Shown in pieces: positions 34,060 to 42,797 of a DNA stretch of 64,000 bases (positions within the stretch are counted from its first letter, which is position 1; each line of letters starts with the position of its first letter). The stretch is from Neomesorhizobium albiziae (lineage in GTDB: Bacteria; Pseudomonadota; Alphaproteobacteria; Rhizobiales; Rhizobiaceae), in contig NZ_FOSL01000002.1 in assembly GCF_900114255.1 (NCBI RefSeq), forward strand, positions 62,001-126,000, read 5' to 3'. Position numbers and translations under genes: made by a program. The notes beneath the pieces were generated by a model, which was given only the letters and a program-made list of their open reading frames with translations, was not told the origin of the DNA and ran no database searches.

Positions 34060-35471
34060 TCCTGGCTTGCCTGCTCCGTGACGCGTTGTCCATTGAGATG
34101 GCGAATGCATTTGTCAATCGACGCTTTTTCGATCGCCGCATAGTGCGCGAACTCATCAAGGACGGCAGCACCCAGATCGGCTTCGAAACGCTGCTGGTTG
34201 GGGCTGGCGACAAAATCCTGGGCGGCTTCGTCGCCGAGATTGGACTGGAAGATGCCAGCAGCACTGACCGGCAGGAAATCCTCGTAGACGATCGGGTCGA
34301 AGCGCACGACACCCTCCGCGACCAGGCGGCCGAAATCGCTGACGCCGACCTTGCCGGGCAACTCCGCGCGCCTGGCGACGGAATAGGTGAAATAGCCGAG
34401 GCCGGCAGCGCGGATTCCTTCCCATGTGTCGGGGAAATGCTCGAATGTTTTCGACAACGCTGCCACATAGTCGGCCGCGTTCGAGCCGTCGGCCGTCGGC
34501 CGCACGATCTTGCGGGTTTCGTCCAGCAAGCGGTCGTAGAGCGCCCTGCCCTTTGGCGTCAGCGCGATGCCGCGCTCCTCGATCTCGCCGAAGCGGGCCG
34601 TGTGCGAGCCCGCCGACCAGCCGCCGTCCGCCGACTGGAACGACACCGGCTCGTCCAGCGCCTTGAACGAGGTCTGCCGCAACAGGATCGGGCAGCGGCG
34701 CGAGGGCGGGCCCTCGACAACCGCTTTGGGGGCGATGCCCCGCGCCGGCATGCCTGCCTGCACGGCGTCGATGTCCAGCGTGCGCGGCGTCAAATGGTTG
34801 ATATGCGGTCCCTTGAAGGAAACCACGTCGGCGATCAGCCGGTGCGCCTGATGCAGCCGGTGGTACATTTCCGGGCTGACGCAGGCCCGGTCGTGCCAGC
34901 GGAACGTCTCCAGAATTTCCGCGACGAAACGGTCGGCGTCGGCACCGCCGAGACCGCCCTCGAGTTCGGCCTTCGCCGTCAGTTCGACAGCGGCATCTGA
35001 GAAGATGCGGCGAGCCGACAGGATGCGCTCAGCTTCGGCGCGCAGCATTTCATCGTCGATCAGGTCGATGCGCAGCAGCGAGGTGAAGACGCGGAACGGG
35101 TTGCGGCTGAGCGCCTCGGCGCCGACCGGGCGGAACGCCGTCGAGTGCACCGGCACGCCGGCCGTGCTCAAATCGTAATAGCCGACCGGAAACATGCCCA
35201 TCACGGCGAATACCCGCCGCATCATGGAAAGCTCGGCCGGAGTGCCTAGCCGGATCGCGCCATGCCGCTCTTCGGAAATGCGGTCGAGCGAATCCGTCGC
35301 CTCCAGGCGCTGCCGCAGCACGGGATCGGCCCCGAGCGTCGCTGCATTCACGTCGGCGACCAGGTCCATCAGGGTGCCGTAGGCCGGAACTTCGGTCCGG
35401 TACATGGCCGACATCGCCGCCGAAAAGGCGGAACGGATGTCGTCGGGTGAAACGAAAACGGCGTCTTTCAT
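34056..35471 (-). CDS. hglS: 2-oxoadipate dioxygenase/decarboxylase (DUF1338)
   Basis: A 471-residue DUF1338 enzyme, an Fe(II) dioxygenase that turns 2-oxoadipate into D-2-hydroxyglutarate. Residues matching those I recall for the Pseudomonas putida enzyme are in place: His70 and Arg74 in EERHGAIRLG, His226 in GPHINHLTPR, and a Glu at about 296 in TARFGEIEERG. The ATG at 35471 begins MKDAVFVSPDDIRSAF; an open frame runs further upstream across the divergent LysR gene but is spurious. It leads the leftward lysine operon and faces its likely regulator. Confidence 0.9.
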   Translation of the reverse strand: MKDAVFVSPDDIRSAFSAAMSAMYRTEVPAYGTLMDLVADVNAATLGADPVLRQRLEATDSLDRISEERHGAIRLGTPAELSMMRRVFAVMGMFPVGYYDLSTAGVPVHSTAFRPVGAEALSRNPFRVFTSLLRIDLIDDEMLRAEAERILSARRIFSDAAVELTAKAELEGGLGGADADRFVAEILETFRWHDRACVSPEMYHRLHQAHRLIADVVSFKGPHINHLTPRTLDIDAVQAGMPARGIAPKAVVEGPPSRRCPILLRQTSFKALDEPVSFQSADGGWSAGSHTARFGEIEERGIALTPKGRALYDRLLDETRKIVRPTADGSNAADYVAALSKTFEHFPDTWEGIRAAGLGYFTYSVARRAELPGKVGVSDFGRLVAEGVVRFDPIVYEDFLPVSAAGIFQSNLGDEAAQDFVASPNQQRFEADLGAAVLDEFAHYAAIEKASIDKCIRHLNGQRVTEQASQE

Positions 35472-35580
35472 GGTGCGCGGCCCTGCCGATAAAAATTGCA
35501 GATCATTCCGAAAAAAGATGATAGCGGATTGGATCCGATAGGGATCGTGATGTTTTCTTATGGGTTGATGCGAGTTTGGA
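35472..35580. promoter_or_regulatory. Divergent control region of the lysine operon and its LysR regulator
   Basis: The 109-nt gap between hglS (leftward) and the LysR gene (rightward). It contains ATCC-GATAG-GGAT, a small dyad around 35532-35548 that could be a regulator site, and is more AT-rich than the genes. This is the usual arrangement for a LysR protein controlling the adjacent operon and itself. No firm -35/-10 was assigned. Confidence 0.45.
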
Positions 35581-36480
35581 ATGACCCTCAGCAGGAAATT
35601 GATGCCCGACCTGGTTTCGGTGCAGGCATTCGAATGCGCGGCAAGGCATGGCAGCTTCACCCGCGCCGCCGGTGAGCTGAACCTGACGCAAAGCGCCGTC
35701 AGCCGCCAGGTCAAGGATCTGGAGGGGCATCTCGGCACGCTGCTCTTTGAACGCATAAGGCAGCGCGTGGTGCTGTCCGAGGCTGGCCGGCGGTTCCTGC
35801 CGGAGGCGCGCAAGCTCTTGCTGCAAACCGAAGAAACGATGCTGCGGGCGATGTCTTCGGCCGACACGCGGCTCAGTCTCAGCATCGCCACCTTGCCGAC
35901 CTTCGGCAGTCGCTGGCTCAGCCCCCGGCTTCCAGATTTCCTGCGCCTCCATCCCGGCGCGATCCTCAATGTCGGTTCCCGCTCGGCGCCGTTCGACTTC
36001 GAGGAACAGAGTTTCGACCTTGCCATCCATTATGGCCAGCCGGTGTGGGCGCATGGCATCTGCACCTATCTGTGCGGCGAATCCATCCTGCCGGTGGCGA
36101 GCGGCGCGCTGGCCGGGGCTTCTGCGATCGAACCTGCAGATTTGCTGGAAAAACCCCTGCTCCACCTCGCAACGCGCCCGAAACTCTGGTCGCGCTGGTT
36201 CGAGCAAGCGGGACTGGCCAGCGACAGGGCTTACAGGGGCCACCGCTTCGACCAATTCTCGATGATCATCGAGGCGGCGGTGGCGGGCATGGGCCATGCG
36301 CTTTTGCCGCGCTACCTCATCGAGCAGGAACTTCGCTCCGGCGAGCTGCAGGTCGTGCTCGACCTGCCGATGCAGACGGAGAACAGCTATTATGTGGTCG
36401 TGCCGGAAGCGAAGAGCACAAATCCGCTGGGGCAGGATTTCACGGCGTGGATCCTCGGACAGGTGACAAATACAGCCTGA
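35581..36480 (+). CDS. LysR-family regulator, probable control of lysine/pipecolate operon
   Basis: A 299-residue LysR protein. The helix-turn-helix spans residues 12-70 (SVQAFECAARHGSFTRAAGE then LNLTQSAVSRQVKDLEG). The effector domain has the LSIATLPTFGSRWLSPRL and AVAGMGHALLPRYL patterns of the GcvA-like group. It diverges from hglS across 109 nt, so it most likely senses a lysine-pathway intermediate and controls that operon. The effector is not deducible. Confidence 0.9.
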   Translation: MTLSRKLMPDLVSVQAFECAARHGSFTRAAGELNLTQSAVSRQVKDLEGHLGTLLFERIRQRVVLSEAGRRFLPEARKLLLQTEETMLRAMSSADTRLSLSIATLPTFGSRWLSPRLPDFLRLHPGAILNVGSRSAPFDFEEQSFDLAIHYGQPVWAHGICTYLCGESILPVASGALAGASAIEPADLLEKPLLHLATRPKLWSRWFEQAGLASDRAYRGHRFDQFSMIIEAAVAGMGHALLPRYLIEQELRSGELQVVLDLPMQTENSYYVVVPEAKSTNPLGQDFTAWILGQVTNTA

Positions 36481-36583
36481 CGGCTCGTTGCCGAAAATTT
36501 GACAGGCCGCCTCGCCTGCATCATTTTCCCCATGTCGGCGGTATGGCGTTCTGGCCAGCCTGCGGCGCGGATGGAGTTTCGGC

Positions 36584-36835
36584 ATGAGCGAAGTGCACCG
36601 GACCCAGGCGAAAGCGGTGAAGCGGCAGATCGCGGCGCGCAAGGCGGTCAAATCCTCGCTGGAGCGCCACAAAATGGTCATCACCCACAAACGCCACTCC
36701 AGTGACGGCATGTCGGCGCGGGTGCTGTTCGACGGCGAATATTATGATGTGAATGCGCGGTCGCTCGCCATGCTGCAGGCGGGCAAGACGCCTGGCGAAC
36801 TCGGTCTCGAACCTTATGCGGGCGACGGCGAGTAG
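36584..36835 (+). CDS. Conserved-looking small hypothetical protein next to ligD
   Basis: An 83-residue basic protein beginning MSEVHRTQAKAVKRQIAARK, with a C-terminal part (ARVLFDGEYYDVNARSLAML) that looks like a small folded unit. The first half is very rich in Lys and Arg and may bind nucleic acid. The ATG follows GGAG by seven bases. I do not recognise a family. It lies 79 nt upstream of ligD in the same direction and could be in the same repair operon. Confidence 0.6.
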   Translation: MSEVHRTQAKAVKRQIAARKAVKSSLERHKMVITHKRHSSDGMSARVLFDGEYYDVNARSLAMLQAGKTPGELGLEPYAGDGE

Positions 36836-36914
36836 CTCCACCGAGAGCGACGCGGCGACGATTCCCAGACAGCTCCCTTTGCCATATCCGACCTGAACGG
36901 TTCCTCGCTGCCAG

Positions 36915-39383
36915 ATGCCGCCCGCCTCCAAACTCCACGCCTATCGCGCCAAGCGCGACTTCACCAAAACGCGCGAGCCCGCCGGCCGCGATAGCGCCGA
37001 CAGCGGCAACCGCTTCGTCGTGCACAAGCACCACGCCACCGCAGACCACTACGATCTGAGGCTGGAGGTCGGCGGCGTCTTGAAAAGCTGGGCGGTGCCG
37101 CGCGGTCCCTCGCTCAATCCCGCCGACAAAAGGCTGGCGGTCGAGACCGAGGACCACCCGCTCGAATACATCGATTTCGAGGGTGTTATTCCCGCAGGCG
37201 AATATGGCGGTGGGCCGATGATCGTCTGGGACACCGGCGTCTGGGCGCCGATGGACAATGTCGAAAAAAGCCTGCGAACGGGATCGTTCAAGTTCCGGCT
37301 GGCGGGCGAAAAACTCAATGGCGGCTGGATGCTGGCCCGGCTGAAGCCGAAACCCGGTGAGGACAACAAGAAGAACTGGCTGCTGTTCAAGGAACGCGAC
37401 CTCGCCGCCGACGAGACGGTCGACATCCTCGAAACCCGTCCCGAGAGCGTCAAATCGGGCCGGCGCATCGAAGAACTGGTCGAGAAGCCAAGGCCCGTGC
37501 CCAACCCGGCGGCGCTGAAACCCGGTGCGCTTCCCGGCGCGGTGCAGGCGCCACCACCGGCCCGAATCGAGCCGCAGCTTGCCACGCAGGTGGCTGAGCC
37601 GCCGCATGGCGACGACACCGGAGAGACATGGCTGCATGAGATCAAGTTCGACGGCTACCGCACAGCGGCGCATGTCTCGAACGGCGCGGTGCGGCTCGTC
37701 ACACGCGCCGGTCTCGACTGGACAAAACGCTACGGCGACCTGCCGGAGACGTTCCGCCGCCTGCCCTGCAAGGAGTGCATCATCGACGGCGAGATCGTCG
37801 TGCTCGACGACAAGGGCATCAGCCGCTTCGCGCTTTTGCAGGATGCGCTGTCGGCGGGCGCCGGCGACAAGCTCATTTTCTACGCCTTCGACCTGCTCTA
37901 CCTCGACGGCTGGAACCTGACCAGGGCGCCGCTGGACGAACGCAAGCGGTTGCTTGGCCAGTTGCTGATCGGGCATGTCACCGGGCGCTCGGCCATCCAG
38001 TTCAGCGATCATGTGGCCGGCGACGGGCGTCCGCTTTACGAGCGGGCGTCGGAGATGGGGCTCGAAGGCATCGTCTCGAAACGCGCCGCCGCGCTCTACC
38101 AGTCCGGGCGTTCGAAAACCTGGACCAAGACCAAGGCGCTGCAGGTCGGCGAATTCGTCATCGCCGGCTACACCGTTTCGCAGGCAGCCGAAGGACTTGC
38201 TGCCCTCGGGCTTGCCGAATGGGTGGACGGCGAACTGCAGTATCGCGGCAAGGTCGGAACCGGCTTCGACGCCGAGACCGCGCATCTCCTGCTCGAACGG
38301 CTGGAGCCGCTGCGGGGGGGCGCGATCAAGCTCGACGGCGCCCCAAAAGAGATGATCTGGGTGAAGCCGCTGCTTTCGGCGCGCATCCACTATGCCAACC
38401 GCACTGCCGACAATGCGCTGCGCCATGCCGTGTTCAAGGGCTTGCGCGACGTCGAACTGTCGGCGCCGGCCGCAGCGCCGCGAAAGCGGCTGATCTCGGA
38501 AGCCGACCTCGCCACCATCTGGGTCACCAACCCGGAGCGGCGGCTGTTTGGCAAATCCGGCCCGACGAAGCTGGACATTGCGCTCTACTACGCGCTGGTC
38601 GGTGATTTCATGCTTCCGCACATCCTCGACCGACCGGTCTCGCTGGTGCGCTGCCCGACCGGCAAGCCGCAGGACTGTTTCTACCAGCGCCACGCCTTCA
38701 CCGGCATGCCGGCCTCCGTCGCCACCTTCACCATCGCCAACTCCGAAGGCGAGAACAAATCCTATCTCTCCGTCGAAGGCGCCAAGGGGTATCTCGCGCT
38801 CGCGCAGTTCGGCGTCGTTGAGTTCCACACCTGGGGGACGACGCGCAAACGGCTGGAAAAACCCGACCGCCTCGTCTTCGACCTCGACCCCGGCGAAGGC
38901 ATCGCCTGGCGCGAGACCGTGGAGGCTGCCGTGCACATTCGCGGCGAGCTCGAAGGCATGGGCCTCGTGCCCTTCGTCAAGACGTCGGGCGGTAAAGGCA
39001 TTCATGTCGTGGTGCCCGTTCTTGCGAAAACTGCCTGGAAGAAGGCGCACCAGGTGACCGGCGAAATCGCCACGCGGCTTGCCGCCAGCGCGCCGGACAC
39101 GTTCACCACGACGATGGGCAAGGACAACCGCAAGCGGCGGATTTTCATCGACTTTCACCGCAACGCGCGCGGCCATACCTCGGCTGCCCCCTACTCGCTG
39201 CGCGCCCGCACCAACCTGCCGGCATCGACGCCGCTCGACTGGAGCGACCTGGAAACCATCGACGCTCCGGAAGATTTGAACTATTCTTCGCTACCGGGAC
39301 TTTTGGCGGCGTCTGGCGACCCCTGGGCGGAAATTGATGATTTCGCAAGGGAATTGCCGGTATTGTTGCCATCAGGGAAGTAG
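36915..39383 (+). CDS. ligD: Multifunctional NHEJ DNA ligase LigD
   Basis: An 822-residue LigD with all three modules. The phosphoesterase domain (about residues 10-175) has HKHHATADHYDLRLEVGG. The ATP-dependent ligase domain (about 215-520) has the nucleotidyl lysine Lys244 in HEIKFDGYR, DGEIVVLD and EGIVSKR. The primase/polymerase domain (about 545-800) has the acidic pair in VFDLDPGEG. The order PE-LIG-POL is common in proteobacteria. It repairs double-strand breaks with Ku, whose gene follows after 25 nt. Confidence 0.95.
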   Translation: MPPASKLHAYRAKRDFTKTREPAGRDSADSGNRFVVHKHHATADHYDLRLEVGGVLKSWAVPRGPSLNPADKRLAVETEDHPLEYIDFEGVIPAGEYGGGPMIVWDTGVWAPMDNVEKSLRTGSFKFRLAGEKLNGGWMLARLKPKPGEDNKKNWLLFKERDLAADETVDILETRPESVKSGRRIEELVEKPRPVPNPAALKPGALPGAVQAPPPARIEPQLATQVAEPPHGDDTGETWLHEIKFDGYRTAAHVSNGAVRLVTRAGLDWTKRYGDLPETFRRLPCKECIIDGEIVVLDDKGISRFALLQDALSAGAGDKLIFYAFDLLYLDGWNLTRAPLDERKRLLGQLLIGHVTGRSAIQFSDHVAGDGRPLYERASEMGLEGIVSKRAAALYQSGRSKTWTKTKALQVGEFVIAGYTVSQAAEGLAALGLAEWVDGELQYRGKVGTGFDAETAHLLLERLEPLRGGAIKLDGAPKEMIWVKPLLSARIHYANRTADNALRHAVFKGLRDVELSAPAAAPRKRLISEADLATIWVTNPERRLFGKSGPTKLDIALYYALVGDFMLPHILDRPVSLVRCPTGKPQDCFYQRHAFTGMPASVATFTIANSEGENKSYLSVEGAKGYLALAQFGVVEFHTWGTTRKRLEKPDRLVFDLDPGEGIAWRETVEAAVHIRGELEGMGLVPFVKTSGGKGIHVVVPVLAKTAWKKAHQVTGEIATRLAASAPDTFTTTMGKDNRKRRIFIDFHRNARGHTSAAPYSLRARTNLPASTPLDWSDLETIDAPEDLNYSSLPGLLAASGDPWAEIDDFARELPVLLPSGK

Positions 39384-39408
39384 TCGTGTTGCCGCGTAGG
39401 AGACTTTC

Positions 39409-40284
39409 ATGGCGCCCAGGGCTAGCTGGAAGGGTTATCTGAAACTCAGTCTCGTGAGCTGTCCGGTCCGGCTATATCCGGCCACCAGCGCCAGCGAGCG
39501 CATCAGTTTCAACCAGCTTCACAAGAAGACCCACAACCGGATCAACATGAAGCCGGTCGATCCCGAACTCGGGCTTGTCGAGCGTTCGGACCTCGTCAAG
39601 GGTTACGAATACGAGGACAAGCAATACATCATCATCGACGATGCCGACCTCGAGGCGGTGCGGATCGAATCCAACCACACCATGAACATCGAGGCGTTCG
39701 TCGACGAACATTCCGTCGATGTTATCTATCAGGACGCGCCCTACTACCTGGCGCCCGACGGCGCCATGGCCGAGGAAACATTCGTGGTGCTGCGCGAGGC
39801 GATGCGCAAATCCGGCAAGCTGGCGATTGCGCGCCTGGTGCTGTCGAGCCGCGAGCGGGTGGTGACGATCGGCGCGCGCGAAACCGGCATGTTCGTCTGC
39901 ACGCTGCGCAACCCCAACGAGGTTCGCGGCACCGCCGAATATTTCGGCAACATCCCGGTCGGCAATCCCGATCCCGAAATGCTGCAGCTCGCCGAGGCGC
40001 TGATCAAGCAGAAGGAAACCGATTTCGATCCGAAGGATTACGAGGATCGCTACGAGATCGCGCTGATGAGCATGATCCGCGAGAAGCTGAAGGGCCACAA
40101 GCCGATCATCGCGGCCGCTCCCGAGCGCGGCAATGTGATCAACCTGATGGATGCGCTGAAGGCCAGCCTTTCGCAGGCCAAGCCGCCGGCAAAGAGCAAG
40201 AGCAAGTCCGGCGAGGCCGAGAAACCCGCTGAAAAGGTCGCCGCCGCAGGTTCCGGCAAGACGTCCGGCAAGGCCAGGAAGTGA
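39409..40284 (+). CDS. ku: Ku protein, NHEJ DNA-end binding
   Basis: A 291-residue bacterial Ku homodimer protein that rings DNA ends and recruits LigD. It starts MAPRASWKGYLKLSLVSCPV, contains the core patterns INMKPVDPELGLVERSDLVK, FVDEHSVDVIYQDAPYYLAP and SSRERVVTIGARETGM, and ends in a Lys/Ala/Ser-rich tail (residues 255-291) typical of Ku C-terminal extensions. The stop overlaps the start of the next gene as GTGA. Confidence 0.95.
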   Translation: MAPRASWKGYLKLSLVSCPVRLYPATSASERISFNQLHKKTHNRINMKPVDPELGLVERSDLVKGYEYEDKQYIIIDDADLEAVRIESNHTMNIEAFVDEHSVDVIYQDAPYYLAPDGAMAEETFVVLREAMRKSGKLAIARLVLSSRERVVTIGARETGMFVCTLRNPNEVRGTAEYFGNIPVGNPDPEMLQLAEALIKQKETDFDPKDYEDRYEIALMSMIREKLKGHKPIIAAAPERGNVINLMDALKASLSQAKPPAKSKSKSGEAEKPAEKVAAAGSGKTSGKARK

Positions 40285-41369
40285 CGCTGGCTGCCGGCAG
40301 GACTTTCGGTACGGTCGGCGCGCTGGCGGCATTCCCCAGGCGGCTGGCGGTACGGGAGGTCGAGCGCCAGCACGGGCATTTGATGCGCGGCGTGACCCGC
40401 CGCACGACGGATATCGTCTTCGGCCGCACCCTGCTTGCCAAGACAGGAGAGTCCACGATCGAGACTCGCGTCTTTGCCGAGCGCAAGGCCGGGCGGCAAC
40501 TACACAGTGAAAACGGCTTTCTGCGCCTGCTTGGCCTGATCAAGACGCCGGACGCTTCGGCGATGACCCGGCAATCGCTGCTTGATCAATCGCGGCTGGC
40601 TGTCGATGCGTTCGACCTCCTGTCCCTGTTCGACGCCTTCGAGCACGACGCCGAGCCCTATTCCTTCCGCGACCTCATCCTCGCCAAAAAATATGCCGGC
40701 TTGGTCGCCAACGGCGCCACTTGGAGTGCGATCGCGCGCTCCGTTCATCGTTACGGACCTGTCGCGTCGCTTACCGCCAAGTCGCTGCATGTCGGTGGTT
40801 CGGACGCCATCTATGCCCGCCTCGACCATGGCCTGAGCGAGCTGGACGGCCAGATGCTGTTCGATCTCGGCGCCACCGGCGACGCCGAGCTCGAAGAGCG
40901 TTTCGCGGAAGCGGAGGCCGCCGAGGAGGAAGGCCGCCATGACGATGCGGCAGCTCTTTACCAGCGCTGCCTGGCAATGGATCCGGGCGATGCGGTCACC
41001 GCGTTCAACCGGGCCAACTGCCTGCGCGCCGCCGGCCGGCAGGTCGAGGCCGCACATGATTATGCGCGCGCCATCAAGCTCGATCCGGGCTTCGTCGAGG
41101 CCTGGTTCAACCTCGCCGGGCTGATGACCGATCGCGGCCGCACCGATTCGGCACGGCGGCATCTCCAGAAAGCGATCGCGCTCGACCCCAACTACGCCGA
41201 CGCCATCTTCAACCTCGCCAAGCTGGAATTCGACGCCGGCGATCTTGTCAGCGCCCGGCGCTGGTGGGTGCGCTATCTCGAACTCGACGCCATTTCGGAG
41301 TGGGCGCGAACCGCCGTGCGCGGCATCCAGTTCGTCGACCTGCATTTCGCGCAGAAAACGGCAAGCTGA
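40281..41369 (+). CDS. BRCT - MerR-like HTH - TPR protein coupled to Ku
   Basis: A 362-residue protein with an unusual domain order. Residues 5-85 look like a BRCT domain: GRTFGTVGALAAFPRRLAVR, then VTRRTTDIVFG, and AERKAGRQLHSENGFLRLLG. Residues of about 124-160 (YSFRDLILAKKYAGLVANGA then TWSAIARSVHR) resemble a MerR-type helix-turn-helix. Residues 205-330 hold TPR repeats (ALYQRCLAMDPGDAVTAFNR and YARAIKLDPGFVEAWFNLAG). The GTG start overlaps the ku stop as GTGA and has AAGG upstream, so its level is tied to Ku. An accessory or regulatory role in end joining is inferred; domain calls are by eye. Confidence 0.8.
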   Translation: MTLAAGRTFGTVGALAAFPRRLAVREVERQHGHLMRGVTRRTTDIVFGRTLLAKTGESTIETRVFAERKAGRQLHSENGFLRLLGLIKTPDASAMTRQSLLDQSRLAVDAFDLLSLFDAFEHDAEPYSFRDLILAKKYAGLVANGATWSAIARSVHRYGPVASLTAKSLHVGGSDAIYARLDHGLSELDGQMLFDLGATGDAELEERFAEAEAAEEEGRHDDAAALYQRCLAMDPGDAVTAFNRANCLRAAGRQVEAAHDYARAIKLDPGFVEAWFNLAGLMTDRGRTDSARRHLQKAIALDPNYADAIFNLAKLEFDAGDLVSARRWWVRYLELDAISEWARTAVRGIQFVDLHFAQKTAS

Positions 41370-42010
41370 TGGGCAAGGTTTTCTTTCTCTTCGATGGCCC
41401 GGAAGACGCTGCCATCACCATCCTTCTCGCGCACGGCGCCGGCGCGCCGATGGATTCGGCGTCGATGGTCGCGACCGCCAAGGCGCTTGCCGCGGCCGGC
41501 TTCCGCATCGCCCGTTTCGAGTTCGCCTATATGGCGGCGCGCCGCTATGGCCACCGCAAGCCGCCGCCGCGCGCCGAAACCGTCAACCCGGAGTATATCG
41601 CGGCGGTCGATGCGCTGGGCGTCAGGGGACCGCTGATCATCGGCGGCAAATCGATGGGCGGCCGCGTCGCCAGCATGGTGGCCGACGAGCTTCACGCCGC
41701 GGGAAAGATCGCCGGCCTGCTTTGCCTGGGTTACCCCTTCCATCCGCCGGCAAAACCCGAGCAATTGCGAACCAAACACTTGGCCGGCCTGAAGACGCCG
41801 ACGCTGATCTGCCAGGGCACCCGTGACGAGTTCGGCACCCCTGAAGAAGTCGCCGGCTACACCCTCTCCGACAAGATCAGAGTATTCTGGCTGGAGGACG
41901 GCGACCACGACCTGAAACCGCGCAAGAGCGTGTCCGGCTTCTCCACCGCCGACTATCTGAAGACGCTCGCCGAGCAGGTGGCGGCGTGGGCCAGGTCCAT
42001 CACGACTTGA
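41369..42010 (+). CDS. Small alpha/beta hydrolase (KANL3/Tex30-like)
   Basis: A 213-residue alpha/beta-fold hydrolase. The oxyanion segment ILLAHGAGAPMDS, nucleophile elbow GGKSMGGR with the catalytic serine, and a late Asp/His pair in CQGTRDEFG and LEDGDHDLKPRK are all visible. It belongs to the dienelactone-hydrolase-like/Tex30 group; the substrate is unknown. Its ATG overlaps the stop of the BRCT-TPR gene (TGATG), so it is part of the repair transcript, and xthA follows after 13 nt. Confidence 0.85.
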   Translation: MGKVFFLFDGPEDAAITILLAHGAGAPMDSASMVATAKALAAAGFRIARFEFAYMAARRYGHRKPPPRAETVNPEYIAAVDALGVRGPLIIGGKSMGGRVASMVADELHAAGKIAGLLCLGYPFHPPAKPEQLRTKHLAGLKTPTLICQGTRDEFGTPEEVAGYTLSDKIRVFWLEDGDHDLKPRKSVSGFSTADYLKTLAEQVAAWARSITT

Positions 42011-42023
42011 GCGTGCAGTTGGC

Positions 42024-42797
42024 ATGAAGATCGCCACCTTCAACATCAACAACATCAACAACCGGCTTGACATCCTGCTTGTCTGGCTGGCTGTCGCCAA
42101 ACCGGACGTGGTGTGCCTGCAGGAGTTGAAGGCGGCGCACAAGATGTTTCCGCAAATGGCAATCGAGAAGGCTGGCTACGGCGCCATCTGGCTGGGGCAG
42201 CCGACATGGAACGGCGTGGCCATCCTTGCCCGTGGCGGCGAGCCTGTGATGACCCGCAACGAGCTGCCCGGCGACCCGTCCGACGCACAGAGCCGCTACA
42301 TCGAGGCGGCGGTCAACGGCGTCATCGTCGCCTGCCTCTACGGTCCAAACGGCAACCCGCAACCCGGTCCGAAATTCACCTATAAACTGGCATGGCACGA
42401 GCGTTTCAACGGCCACGCGGCAGAGCTTTTCAAGACGGGTCTGCCGGTGGTGCTGGCCGGCGACTACAACATCGTTCCCGAACCGCGCGACATCTACGCC
42501 AGCCGCTCCTACGACGACAACGCGCTGGTGCAGCCGGAAAGCCGCGCCGCCTTCCGCCGCCTGCTCGACCAGGGTTGGGTCGACGCAATCCGCAAGGTGC
42601 ACCCCAAGGACACCGTCTATACGTTCTGGGACTACCGGCGAAACCGCTGGCAGCGCGATGCCGGCCTGCGGCTCGACCACATCCTGCTCAGCAAGAAGAT
42701 GGCGCGGCGGCTGGTCGATGCGGGCGTCGACAGGGATGTGCGCGGCCTCGAAGGCGCCAGCGACCATGCGCCAGTGTGGGCCGAAATCAAGGATTAA
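42024..42797 (+). CDS. xthA: Exodeoxyribonuclease III / AP endonuclease
   Basis: A 257-residue member of the exonuclease-endonuclease-phosphatase family acting at abasic sites and damaged 3' ends. Metal and catalytic motifs are MKIATFNINNINNRLD, CLQELKAAH, GDYNIVPEPRD, LRLDHILLS and GASDHAPVWAE. It ends the repair block. The 105-nt element at 42798-42900 begins right after its stop codon. Confidence 0.95.
   Translation: MKIATFNINNINNRLDILLVWLAVAKPDVVCLQELKAAHKMFPQMAIEKAGYGAIWLGQPTWNGVAILARGGEPVMTRNELPGDPSDAQSRYIEAAVNGVIVACLYGPNGNPQPGPKFTYKLAWHERFNGHAAELFKTGLPVVLAGDYNIVPEPRDIYASRSYDDNALVQPESRAAFRRLLDQGWVDAIRKVHPKDTVYTFWDYRRNRWQRDAGLRLDHILLSKKMARRLVDAGVDRDVRGLEGASDHAPVWAEIKD

Noticed and set aside
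35472-36026. Upstream extension of hglS across the LysR gene
   Set aside because: The 185 extra codons lie antisense to a clear LysR helix-turn-helix gene; the ATG at 35471 gives normal DUF1338 length and puts His70 and His226 at the expected numbers.
36681-39176. 831-codon open frame on the minus strand opposite ligD
   Set aside because: LigD is fully supported by three recognisable domains on the plus strand. The opposite frame has biased composition (Arg, Gly, Asp, His) and no motif, as expected for a shadow in high-GC DNA.
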